Assembly (NCBI RefSeq): GCF_000614145.1
Contig: NZ_BAKK01000003.1
Coordinates: 124,001 to 188,000, forward strand
DNA: 64,000 bases
Origin: Bacteroides faecichinchillae JCM 17102
Lineage (GTDB): Bacteria > Bacteroidota > Bacteroidia > Bacteroidales > Bacteroidaceae
Direction of reading: 5' to 3'
Under the pieces are notes generated by a model, which saw nothing but the letters and a program-made list of their open reading frames with translations, made no database searches and was not told the origin of the DNA. Position numbers and translations under genes: made by a program. Positions 45,102 through 54,026 of this stretch are shown here, in pieces. The stretch's first letter is position 1. The number at the start of each line of letters is the position of its first letter.

Positions 45102-46246
45102 TGGGAAAAATCAGAATATATTCAAAACCGCCAAAGCCAATCGTTTCGCTTTCAGAAACGTACACTGTATTAAGTTCTTACAAGTCGGGAAGAGCGACCT
45201 TGCGTTTGACTCCTGATGGTGAATACCTTTTTACAGTCTATGGCGATATAGGCGAGTCAACAGCAAAACGAAGCTCTACCCATAAGGCTACAGAGCAGAA
45301 AATGACTAACATTATGCTCAAGATGTATGAGGATGCACAGGATGCTTATACTGCAATACAAAAGAAGAGCAAATTACGTTTGGCTTCATCGTATTCTGTT
45401 CAGCAGAATGTAAAACCACAAGGCGTATACCAGTGGAAGACATTGGATATAAAGAAACCTACGGACAACGAAACAAAAGAGCTTGTTATGAGTGAAGCAA
45501 GAAATTTGGCTCACAATCCCAAAAGTTCTTCTGTTAGTGAATCTGAGTTTGTGAAGGCAAACTTAGAGAGCGTGAAGAAACAACGTATGGACGCATGGGA
45601 TGAGATTCAGAAGTTGTTCAATCTCATTGAAAAAGCTCAAGCAGATAGAGCCAATGCTTCTTTCAAGAGGGTATATGATGCGAGTGTAAGAGCGCAACAA
45701 GAAATCATTGATGGCGAGAGTCATATAGTTGATGATGCCTTTCACTCATTCTCTAATACATTGATGGTGCCTTTCATTATAGAGTTGGAGTACAAATACA
45801 ATCAGGCAGCTAAGAGTATTGACGTAAGCATAGAACTGACTGAAGATCCTTCGTTGAAGATGCCAATGAAAAAAGCAACTCTGAAGACAACGGGCAAGTT
45901 ATCTGTTCGCGCAAAGGCACAAGGTGATGTTCAACGGGATTATGCCTACACCTGTTTGTCGCTCATGTATTATATAGCATGTAATGTGTTCAATATCACT
46001 CCGAACATACAAACCTGTAGAATAGCTCTATATACAGCGAGAAAGGCAGATGGCATCTGCTGGTTGGAATTTAACAGAAATAGGTTTGCCACATTGCATC
46101 TCTCAACATTAGATCCTCTGTTGGACATTATGGCATGGCCCAACGTCTCTAACTTAAAAGTACTGAAAACCACTTCCAAACTGGAAAGCATTGAGAAAAC
46201 TGCATTTGAGAATCAGATTAAGTCACAGATTTCATTTTTAATGTAG
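45101..46246 (+). CDS. Unrecognised protein translated with hxsC
   Basis: 381 residues from the ATG inside the hxsC stop (TAATG), which is preferred over a longer frame beginning within hxsC. MGKIRIYSKPPKPIVSLSETY begins a soluble, charged protein with no signal or membrane helix. The central part (about 150-215) is helical, and the later part reads as alternating strands (FIIELEYKYNQAAKSIDVSIELTEDP, KLSVRAKAQGDVQRDYAYTCLSLMYYIACNVF). No domain is recognised. Its tight coupling to hxsC suggests a role in the Hxs pathway, possibly as regulator or scaffold. Confidence 0.6.
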   Translation: MGKIRIYSKPPKPIVSLSETYTVLSSYKSGRATLRLTPDGEYLFTVYGDIGESTAKRSSTHKATEQKMTNIMLKMYEDAQDAYTAIQKKSKLRLASSYSVQQNVKPQGVYQWKTLDIKKPTDNETKELVMSEARNLAHNPKSSSVSESEFVKANLESVKKQRMDAWDEIQKLFNLIEKAQADRANASFKRVYDASVRAQQEIIDGESHIVDDAFHSFSNTLMVPFIIELEYKYNQAAKSIDVSIELTEDPSLKMPMKKATLKTTGKLSVRAKAQGDVQRDYAYTCLSLMYYIACNVFNITPNIQTCRIALYTARKADGICWLEFNRNRFATLHLSTLDPLLDIMAWPNVSNLKVLKTTSKLESIEKTAFENQIKSQISFLM

Positions 46247-46247
46247 A

Positions 46248-48230
46248 ATGACTCGAAAGCGACTGAAAGTAATGAACCTACTATTGGTGCTACTGCTATT
46301 GTGGAATCCAATAGTTTTATGGCAATACTACCAGAGTATGGTCATTGCTTTTTTATTGACAATAACTATCGTGAGTATCGGTTTAGCCATTTCGAGAGTT
46401 CGTAGTTTGAGGTTGAAAGTTTGGGCATTCAACCTTGTAACTATTGCGAGTATACTCTTTCATGCAGAGGTGATTTTCACGATGGTGTATGCATATAAAG
46501 AGATACCGAACCTGTATGAACTGCATGGGAAATACTATTTCAATAAACCTTATCTCGACCAACAGTTCAATGATCCTGAATTTGTAACACGATACAAGAC
46601 AAATTGCCAAGGATATAGGGTTGATGATTTATCCTCACAGGAGCAGAAGATTGAAAAATGTGATTGGCTATTTATCGGAGATTCATATACACAAGGTGCT
46701 CAGGTAGAATACAATCAGTTGTTCAGCTCTTTGATTTATAAAGACTTCCCCGATAAAGTCATAGTTAATGCAGGTATAAGTGGTGCTGGTCTTTATGATG
46801 AGTTGAATTATTTCAAAGACAAGGGCAAAAAGTTGTCTCCCAAAGTTGTGTTCCTTCAGATAGGAGCTTTTAACGACTTTATGAATATCAGAGAACATCA
46901 GCCATCCTTACAGGATTACATCATGGAGTGGTCGGCACTATATCGCTACTTCGAGTATAACATAGCCAATAGCGATGAGTTGCCATTAGGCAGATGGACG
47001 GAACCATTCTTTCCTAACAAGGAAGATAATATTGACAACAATATCTTCTTCAAACAAACGTCTGATTACAAGGAAGCCGACAAGAGGGCATTCAAGGAAA
47101 GTATCTCAGAATTCAAAAAAGAAGTTGAATCTATCGGTGGTAAGTTGGTACTTATCTTTATCCCTTCAAAAGAACAGATTTCGCCAGAATTGTTGAAGGA
47201 GGTTTTGGATGAGTACAATATAAGCAAAGAAGAAATAGACCTTTCTATTCCAAACAAATTATGCCAATCGGTAGCGAATGCTCTTGGAGTGGAGCTTTAT
47301 GATTTGACAACGGAGTTCAGGCAATCCAACTCATTTCCATTCTTTACACATGATGAGCACATGAATGTAGTTGGACACCAGCTTATAGCAGAGAGGATTG
47401 TCAAAGAGTTAAGCTCAATAAGTGGTGGGTATGACTATTTGAGTGAGGGTAATTATCATGAGCGTTATCCAACGATTTATGCCGATGGTACTATGGTGTA
47501 TCAGTCTCAAACAGAGCACTATTATACCATAAATAGATTGAATGTGAACAATGGTAATCGTGAGGAATTGTGGAGAGGTGTTAGTGAACTGGTGCATCCT
47601 ATGATTTCAAATGATGGTAGATACCTTGTGTTTACAGAAGGCGAACAAGAGTCTTTGAATACAGATGTTATTCTCTATGACTTTTTTAAAGGACATCAAG
47701 TTGCCATTAACAAGAAACCAGCAAAGGGAGCTATTCCATGTGTCAATAAATCGGCAACAAAAATAGCTTTTCCTTCCTGGACAATGAATCACACGACTCC
47801 CTGCATTGTACTTTATGATATCGTAACAGGCAGACAAACGCAATTTGAAGATGGTGTAGAGTGTTGGCGACCAGTATTCTCGAATGACGATCAACACATC
47901 TATTATATTCAGAAAGAAACACAAGATAGCCACTTTGTGATTAAAAGCTATGACATAGCAACTGGTAAGAAATGCGTTGTATTAAAGCACCCATACGATA
48001 TTTGGGATATTGCGGTATCACCTTCCGGGAAGTATATTGCTTATGCAGGAAACAAGAATACAAATTGGGATTTGTTTATCTATGACATGGAACAGAAGCA
48101 AAGCCGACAGATAACACATACTCTTGGTGATGAGTGGGATCCTGTTTTTGGCATTTCTGATAATGAACTATGGTTTGCAGGTGTCTTCGGCATCAATGAT
48201 GGCATCTACCATATAAAGTTAAAAAAATGA
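46248..48230 (+). CDS. Membrane-anchored SGNH hydrolase fused to a beta-propeller
   Basis: 660 residues. Three hydrophobic segments (about 8-75) anchor the protein. The SGNH domain (about 135-390) has GDSYTQG with Ser146 (block I), SGAGLYDEL (block II), GAFND (block III) and HDEHMNVVGH with the block V Asp/His. From about 400 to 660 repeated strands with NDGRYLVFTEG, FSNDDQHIYYI and VSPSGKYIAYAG are PD40/TolB-like propeller blades. SGNH enzymes remove or transfer acyl groups on glycans. The pairing with an MBOAT acyltransferase immediately downstream (ATGA overlap) fits O-acetylation or acyl editing of an envelope polymer. Confidence 0.85.
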   Translation: MTRKRLKVMNLLLVLLLLWNPIVLWQYYQSMVIAFLLTITIVSIGLAISRVRSLRLKVWAFNLVTIASILFHAEVIFTMVYAYKEIPNLYELHGKYYFNKPYLDQQFNDPEFVTRYKTNCQGYRVDDLSSQEQKIEKCDWLFIGDSYTQGAQVEYNQLFSSLIYKDFPDKVIVNAGISGAGLYDELNYFKDKGKKLSPKVVFLQIGAFNDFMNIREHQPSLQDYIMEWSALYRYFEYNIANSDELPLGRWTEPFFPNKEDNIDNNIFFKQTSDYKEADKRAFKESISEFKKEVESIGGKLVLIFIPSKEQISPELLKEVLDEYNISKEEIDLSIPNKLCQSVANALGVELYDLTTEFRQSNSFPFFTHDEHMNVVGHQLIAERIVKELSSISGGYDYLSEGNYHERYPTIYADGTMVYQSQTEHYYTINRLNVNNGNREELWRGVSELVHPMISNDGRYLVFTEGEQESLNTDVILYDFFKGHQVAINKKPAKGAIPCVNKSATKIAFPSWTMNHTTPCIVLYDIVTGRQTQFEDGVECWRPVFSNDDQHIYYIQKETQDSHFVIKSYDIATGKKCVVLKHPYDIWDIAVSPSGKYIAYAGNKNTNWDLFIYDMEQKQSRQITHTLGDEWDPVFGISDNELWFAGVFGINDGIYHIKLKK

Positions 48231-49432
48231 CAAAACTATATCAGACATTAATATGGTTGTCAAGTGTAGGTGTATTGACTTGCTTCGTCAAGATGTATAT
48301 CTTGATGTTCCTTGTTATGTCTGTTATCATCGTGTTATCTTCCAAATTTATAGGAAGGAGCCTGAGTAAAGCTGTGGTAATTACTGACATCGCTATTCTC
48401 GTTTCGGCATTCTTTACATTGAAAAGCCCATTGGGATTGATCCTTCCTTTAGGTTATTCTGTATTTGCATTTTCTGCAATATCTTTGATTATAAACCAAT
48501 ATCGTGATTACAAGAATTATACGGCTTTGGAAATTCTCTGCTACCTATTCTTCTTTCCAAAGATATTTGCAGGCCCGATTGATAGAGTCGATGATTTTGT
48601 TAGGCAACTGAGAGGGAAGAAGAAACCTACATTGAAGAAACTTTATCTTCCAATCAAGATGTGCATCTTTGCGTGTTTCTATAAATTTGTCATTGCAGAC
48701 AGATTATATATCCTATGCAATGATGACTATGATGGATTGAATGAGGTATGTAGCATTTTATGTTATGGAGTGGCTTTCTTCTTTGATTTCTATGCGTATT
48801 CTATTTTTGCCATTGCATTTGGTAAATTGTTAGGTATAGATCTTCCTGAGAACTTTGATTCACCATATTGTAGCAGGACATTTCGAGATTTCTGGAAGAA
48901 ATGGAATGTCACATTAGGAACTTGGTTGAGAGATTACATTTATATCCCTTTAGGTGGCAACAGAATATCAGCAAGGCAATGGAGATTAAATATTTTATTG
49001 GTTTTTGTTGTTAGTGCAATATGGCATGACTTGTCTATCCCGTTTATCGTGTGGGGAATAACTCATGCGATACTCTTAATAACGGAACGAAACCTTAATA
49101 TCAAGGGCAATAGATACTATGGTTTTTTCGTCTTTCTGGTTTGCATCCTTTTATGGCAACTGTTTGATGTTAATGGAATTGAAGATTTTGTGTTTCGTCT
49201 TATAAAGGTTACGGAATATCAACCTATAGACAATTCTATTGTGGTTGGAGTATTTGTTTCTTTGTGTGCATTATGGTTTGCTGACAGAAGTTCTACCAAG
49301 GATATCATATTCAGACACAAGGATTCGAATCGCTATATTTTGAAAGAAGTTCCAATAACAAGTATAATTTTTGTGCTTGACATCTTATTGGCAAATAATC
49401 CAAGTATAAATTTCTTTTATATGAAGTTCTGA
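48227..49432 (+). CDS. MBOAT family O-acyltransferase
   Basis: 401 residues with about nine membrane helices. Family motifs: FPKIFAGPIDRVDDF (about 112-126), FRDFWKKWNVTLGTWLRDYIYIPLGGNR (about 222-249) and the catalytic His in AIWHDLSIPFIVWG (about 268-281). These match AlgI/DltB-type acyltransferases, which move acyl groups across the membrane to exported polymers. Starts inside the stop of the SGNH gene and is itself overlapped by the carbamoyltransferase start (TGATG), so the three are one translational unit. Confidence 0.92.
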   Translation: MTKLYQTLIWLSSVGVLTCFVKMYILMFLVMSVIIVLSSKFIGRSLSKAVVITDIAILVSAFFTLKSPLGLILPLGYSVFAFSAISLIINQYRDYKNYTALEILCYLFFFPKIFAGPIDRVDDFVRQLRGKKKPTLKKLYLPIKMCIFACFYKFVIADRLYILCNDDYDGLNEVCSILCYGVAFFFDFYAYSIFAIAFGKLLGIDLPENFDSPYCSRTFRDFWKKWNVTLGTWLRDYIYIPLGGNRISARQWRLNILLVFVVSAIWHDLSIPFIVWGITHAILLITERNLNIKGNRYYGFFVFLVCILLWQLFDVNGIEDFVFRLIKVTEYQPIDNSIVVGVFVSLCALWFADRSSTKDIIFRHKDSNRYILKEVPITSIIFVLDILLANNPSINFFYMKF

Positions 49433-51135
49433 TGGTCGTATTGGGAATAACTGCATATTATCATGATTCGTCTGCTGCACTAATAGTGAACGGACAAATC
49501 GTAGCTGGAGCGTTGGAGGAACGTTTCAGCAGGAAGAAACATGATAACAGGTTCCCGATTTTGGCTATTCAGTTTTGTATGGAATACGCAGGAATATCAT
49601 TAGATGATGTGGATGTTATTACTTTCTACGAGAAACCATTCAGGAAGTTCGAACGCATCATTAAGGATAGTATTGTTTATGCTCCCAAAAGTTATGATCG
49701 TTTCTTGAAGTCTGTTCCTATATGGCTCAAAGAACGACTGAATATGCGAAAGACCATAAAGAAAGAGCTGAAAGAAGTCTATAGTCGTGTTAAGGCTGAC
49801 ATTCGATTTGTAGATCATCATCTTGCACATGCTGCTAACGCATATTTCCTATCACCATATCAGGATGCTGCAATACTGGTATTGGATGCGGTTGGTGAGG
49901 ATTCTACGACATCTATTTATAGTGTGTCTAATGATAAAATTACTTTGATTCAACAGCAAATTTATCCAAACTCCATAGGACTATTGTATTCTGCCTTTAC
50001 GTATTTCTTGGGATTCAAAGTGAACTCTGATGAATACAAGGTCATGGGATTAGCACCATACGGCAACAAGGATTCGGAAGAAACAAAGCGCTTTGTCAGT
50101 ATAACTAAGGATAATCTTGTAGAGATCCACGAGGATGGAGGTATTGTGCTCAATACAAAGTACTTCTCTTTCATGTATTCCGATAAGATGGTCAATGACA
50201 AGAAGTGGGAAAGGTTATTTGGTATCAGTAAACGAAATGTTGGAGAAGAAATTACCACATCTCACAAGAACCTTGCTTTGGCAATACAGTCAATTACGGA
50301 AGAGATTTTCTGTAAATTGGCAGTTACTGCAAAGAACGTAGCGGGCAAGACCAATCTATGTATCTCGGGCGGTTGCGCTTTGAATTGTGCCGCCAATGGT
50401 GTATTACTAAAGACTCACTTGTTTGACAACATATATGTGCCTTATGCTCCTGATGATTCTGGATGTGCTATTGGTGCAGCATTGGTTTGCTCATTATTGA
50501 TGAATGGTAAGATTGAGGATACTTCATTCATAGGTCCTGAATATAATGATAATCGTATAGTGGCAGCAATTGAACAGAATAGATTGATATACAAGCATCT
50601 TAAAGATGCAGAATTGTGTGATGAAGTAACAGAACTGTTGTATGAAGGAAAAGTCGTTGGTTGGTACCAAGGCAGAATGGAGTTCGGACCACGAGCTTTG
50701 GGTAACAGAAGCATTCTTGCAGATCCGAGGAATGCAGAGATGAAAGACAAGGTAAACTCCAAGATTAAATTTCGTGAAGAGTTCCGTCCGTTTGCACCTG
50801 TAATACTGGATAAGTATGCAGATGAGATAATGGAACTACACGGAACGGAAAGCGAACACATGATGTTCACCTACACGATGAAGAAAAAGGGATTTGATGC
50901 AGTCATTCATGAAGATATGAGTGCAAGAGCTCAGATTCTACATAGAGAATATAATAACAAGCTATACAAATTGCTTGAAGCATTCTATGAAAAAACAGAA
51001 TGCCCGATGTTGCTGAACACAAGTTTCAATGTCATGGGTGAACCGATAGTATGCACTCCGGAAGATGCAATTAGGACTTACTTAAACTCTGGTTTGGATG
51101 CTTTGGTAATAGGTAATAATTTAATAAAGAAGTGA
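49432..51135 (+). CDS. Carbamoyltransferase (NodU/CmcH family)
   Basis: 567 residues. The N-terminal Kae1-like domain has YYHDSSAAL (10-18), VDHHLAHAANAY (about 127-138, iron-binding His) and ISGGCALNCAANG. The C-terminal YrdC-like domain has WYQGRMEFGPRALGNRSILADPR (about 410-432) and LNTSFNVMGEPIV. These enzymes transfer carbamoyl groups from carbamoyl phosphate, through carbamoyl-AMP, to hydroxyl groups of sugars or natural products. In this cassette the acceptor is unknown. Together with MBOAT and SGNH it suggests decoration of a polymer or glycan. Confidence 0.92.
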   Translation: MVVLGITAYYHDSSAALIVNGQIVAGALEERFSRKKHDNRFPILAIQFCMEYAGISLDDVDVITFYEKPFRKFERIIKDSIVYAPKSYDRFLKSVPIWLKERLNMRKTIKKELKEVYSRVKADIRFVDHHLAHAANAYFLSPYQDAAILVLDAVGEDSTTSIYSVSNDKITLIQQQIYPNSIGLLYSAFTYFLGFKVNSDEYKVMGLAPYGNKDSEETKRFVSITKDNLVEIHEDGGIVLNTKYFSFMYSDKMVNDKKWERLFGISKRNVGEEITTSHKNLALAIQSITEEIFCKLAVTAKNVAGKTNLCISGGCALNCAANGVLLKTHLFDNIYVPYAPDDSGCAIGAALVCSLLMNGKIEDTSFIGPEYNDNRIVAAIEQNRLIYKHLKDAELCDEVTELLYEGKVVGWYQGRMEFGPRALGNRSILADPRNAEMKDKVNSKIKFREEFRPFAPVILDKYADEIMELHGTESEHMMFTYTMKKKGFDAVIHEDMSARAQILHREYNNKLYKLLEAFYEKTECPMLLNTSFNVMGEPIVCTPEDAIRTYLNSGLDALVIGNNLIKK

Positions 51136-51136
51136 T

Positions 51137-51283
51137 ATGGATTTAATAAAGGAACTGTTTATATACATATACTCACAACGGAAATGGTGGCTTGCACCAA
51201 TCATTCTGTTGCTGTTGATAGTTGGGCTATTCGTAATCTTTGCGGATTCTGCAATAGCGCCATTCATTTACACATTATTCTGA
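51137..51283 (+). CDS. DUF5989 small membrane protein
   Basis: 48 residues, starting two bases after the carbamoyltransferase stop. MDLIKELFIYIYSQRKWWL is followed by one membrane helix and ends SAIAPFIYTLF. The pattern of an aromatic/basic start, one helix and an APFIYTLF end is that of DUF5989 proteins, which accompany carbamoyltransferase and SGNH genes. Its stop overlaps the next start (TGATG). Confidence 0.85.
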   Translation: MDLIKELFIYIYSQRKWWLAPIILLLLIVGLFVIFADSAIAPFIYTLF

Positions 51284-51474
51284 TGAAAAAGATTTTTGCA
51301 CATATCGACTCCGTTGGAAAGATTGTAAACAAGGCTATCGTTACGGTCTTGTTGACACTTGTGTGGTTATTTGTGATAATGCCATATCATATATTCATGT
51401 ACAGTAACAGAGGAGGTAGATGGTTTTTTTTAAACAAAACTTATTGTCAAGACGATTTTATTCACATGGGATAA
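51283..51474 (+). CDS. Small membrane protein (SxtJ-like position)
   Basis: 63 residues from the ATG overlapping the DUF5989 stop. One membrane helix at about 16-37 (NKAIVTVLLTLVWLFVIMPYHIFM), then a GGRWFF turn and a short hydrophilic end. It is located like the SxtJ-type small membrane proteins found after carbamoyltransferases. Homology is not certain. Last gene of the large rightward operon. Confidence 0.65.
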   Translation: MKKIFAHIDSVGKIVNKAIVTVLLTLVWLFVIMPYHIFMYSNRGGRWFFLNKTYCQDDFIHMG

Positions 51475-51669
51475 AATAAAACATTGGATTATGATAAGAG
51501 AACAAATATAGAACATCATTGAAAAGATAGAACACTCAACAAAGGCAAGTGTTTATTATGCTATGTGTTATCATCGTGAGCATCCTGCCCTAGTGTTTAT
51601 GCAGACTTATACCGTTTACAATAAAAATGGCATACCCATTTTATTTTTAGGGATATTTACTGAATATTC

Positions 51670-52431
51670 CTACTTAGATTTATTTTCCTTTTCTCTCATT
51701 TCCTTTATCTTTTCAACTCCCGGCATCTTTTTAGCCAATACACTTTTTCCTGCAGGAAAGTAAAGCGGAAAGACCTGAGATAAGAAACTTACAATATCAC
51801 TACGCTTCTTGCCCATGTTGAAAAAGGCGGAACAAACAAAATACATAAGATCTTGTTGACTACATGTATCTATTTGCTGAATAGTTATTGAAGGTTTGAT
51901 TATCAAACCGTGTTCTGCAAATGCGCAAGCACTGGCAAGAATAGCTTTCTGTTCTTCTTCGGTAAACATCTTTATTTTCCCTGCCAACCATTCAAGTTCT
52001 CTTTGCTGAAGTGCTTGTTTCTTTTCATTCTGATGTTCCAATAGAATTGCTACATTTTCTTGTTGCTTTTCGGTCAAGGCATTTTCCAATGCTTGATTCT
52101 TTTGTTTAAGGACATTGAATTTCAGCAATGCGGCAATGTACATACAGAAATAACCTACTGCAATATCGAATATCAGAACAAGCAGATAATTGTTGTTTGA
52201 ATTTTTGGTATCCCTGGCCATATACTCACTGATAGGAATAACGGCTAATAGCATGATGATGGCTATTGCATAAAGTACTCTGTATCGTATTTTATGGTTT
52301 ACCTGTGGTAAGGAAGCAAACAAAAAGGCGATAATCAAAACGGCAATTATTGCACTGAATGGTATGAAAGATGTTCCCATAGGTTTATTGCTCAGTTTGA
52401 GGATTAATAACAATGTGCCAATAGCCACCAT
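51670..52431 (-). CDS. Membrane protein with coiled coil, unknown function
   Basis: 253 residues from ATG 52431 (the frame is open to a GTG at 52446, but an AGGAG just upstream of the ATG supports this start). Four membrane helices in the first ~110 residues, a coiled coil (about 112-155, KQKNQALENALTEKQQENVAILLEHQNEKK) and a helical cytosolic domain (EEEQKAILASACAFAEHGL). It overlaps the 3' end of the AlbA_2 gene by 47 bp. No family recognised; similar-looking proteins occur on Bacteroides mobile elements. Confidence 0.6.
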   Translation of the reverse strand: MVAIGTLLLILKLSNKPMGTSFIPFSAIIAVLIIAFLFASLPQVNHKIRYRVLYAIAIIMLLAVIPISEYMARDTKNSNNNYLLVLIFDIAVGYFCMYIAALLKFNVLKQKNQALENALTEKQQENVAILLEHQNEKKQALQQRELEWLAGKIKMFTEEEQKAILASACAFAEHGLIIKPSITIQQIDTCSQQDLMYFVCSAFFNMGKKRSDIVSFLSQVFPLYFPAGKSVLAKKMPGVEKIKEMREKENKSK

Positions 52432-53960
52432 GATCTGCTCCTTCACGAGACAAGATTCCCATAGAACGAAGTTTTGAAATATGTTTTTCTACGGCTCGGG
52501 AGCTTATTCCTATTTTATAGGCCATTGTTTCTGCAGACATTGATGGGTCGGAAATGACGAAATCAATAATCTTTTGTGCTGTTTTCCCAATACTTTTAGA
52601 TTTGTTTTTCGAATCTCCGAACTTTTTCTCCGAACCTTTTTGCATTATCTCCGAACCTTTCTCCGAACTTTCTTGCGTATCACCGAAGGTTTTCACCGAA
52701 CTTTTGCTGTTTACACCGAACATTTCGACCGAACTTTCTTCGTTTACAGGGTACTTTTCGAGGGTACTATTTACCCTGTTGGCTACTTCTTCAACGGGTA
52801 TTCTTCCGTTTTCATTCCAATTCAGATTATAGAAAGTGGTATAGAAAGAAGTCGCTTCCGTTTGATATTGCGGTTCTTTTCCTTGCAGGAAGTTGGGCAA
52901 CTTCTCTGTAAGTTCACGCATTTTGCGCAAGCCGGAACCACGTTTCTCCATATAATCCAACTGTGTGAACACATCCGCAATGACAGGGTTACGGCGCATG
53001 GAAGGCACTTTGAATATGTCACGGTCTTGAATTTGTGTACCGTCAAGCATAGCACCGGGTGATACCAGTTCTACGCGGTCATCATAAATGTCGATATGTA
53101 CTTCACCACCCATCACGGTATAATCTCTATGGATAAGGTGGTTTACCAACTTCAAAGATGGCACGGTCGGAATAGTCGGGAAGATTTAGGCGATAATTGG
53201 GCATCTTTACCCATCCGCTCATAGTGTAGTTCTTGATGAAGTCCATGCCGTATTTCAATAGCAATACTAGGTTATCCCGATGCTCTACAGAACTGATGGC
53301 ATCATCTTTATAGAGTCCAGTCCAACGGGTACAGAAAATACGTGATTGGAATACGGTACAATTATCCACAAACAGCAATCCGGCATTGGTTAGTTTTCCG
53401 TCAGGAGTGACAAGTCCGAATGATTCCAAATACTTCTCGTTCCATTCCTGATGGGTTTGCTCACGGAAGGTATTGGCAAGGATAACAAAAGAATGCTTGC
53501 TGGCATCCACTTGGGTAGGCAGTGAATCCCAAGTCATGTGCGTACCTTTCAATACCAATGAAAGAAGTTGTTGCGAATTACACTCCACGCTTTCATTGCC
53601 AATTCGCATATATGCGGTACGTGTTCCATCCTGATAGTAATAGTAAGGTGTAAGCATTCCTGTCTTTACTTTCACTTCAAGCAGGGTATGCCCTTCGTGT
53701 TTTATCGGAATAAGTTGAACTTCCGGCACAGGGTCAAGTCGTGCCTTTATCATTTCACTGATAAAATCAGCATCGGCTTGTGGATTCTCCAACCCTACAA
53801 TTACGCCGTCATCATTCACTCCATAGAACAAACTGCCACCGTCCGTATTGGCAAAAGCCGACACGGATTTAAGCCACGACTTCACTTTCTTACGCTCCAG
53901 CATTTCCTTGAAATCGTAAGCTGAGCATTCTGTTATCAATGTATTGTTATGTATCTGCAT
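52385..53960 (-). pseudogene. AlbA_2 (Schlafen-type) ATP-binding/DNA-binding protein, frameshifted
   Basis: Frame one (53960-53127) has the AlbA_2 domain (ECSAYDFKEMLERKKVKSWLKSVSAFANTDGGSLFYGVNDDGVIVG, about 11-56) and a RecG-like region, ending soon after SDRAIFEVG. The natural continuation LVNHLIHRDYTVMGGEV is in another frame (53164-52385). Two missing bases near 53150 would explain this. The second frame has GSGLRKM, then four FG-containing repeats (MFGVN, TFGDT, KKFGDS) and a C-terminal winged helix (ISSRAVEKHISKLRSMGIL). The family includes transcription regulators and nucleases. A TACCTTTG box lies upstream at 53988. Confidence 0.75.
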
Positions 53961-53987
53961 TATTCGTATAATATTTAATTCTTATCA

Positions 53988-53995
53988 CAAAGGTA
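53988..53995 (-). promoter_or_regulatory. Bacteroides -7 box (TACCTTTG) of the AlbA_2 gene
   Basis: TACCTTTG on the minus strand, with TTG 18 bp further upstream. It lies 28 bp before the ATG at 53960. Confidence 0.65.
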
Positions 53996-54026
53996 GTGAT
54001 AATATGATAATTTCAAGTGTTTTAAC

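Noticed and set aside
33032..51474. Polysaccharide utilization or capsule locus
   Set aside because: No SusC/SusD pair, glycosyltransferases, Wzx/Wzy or glycoside hydrolases are present. The carbamoyl/acyl genes are with Hxs and kinase genes instead.
51563..51763. Small rightward open frame
   Set aside because: Mostly antisense to the membrane/coiled-coil gene. The gap 51475-51669 has only short weak frames.
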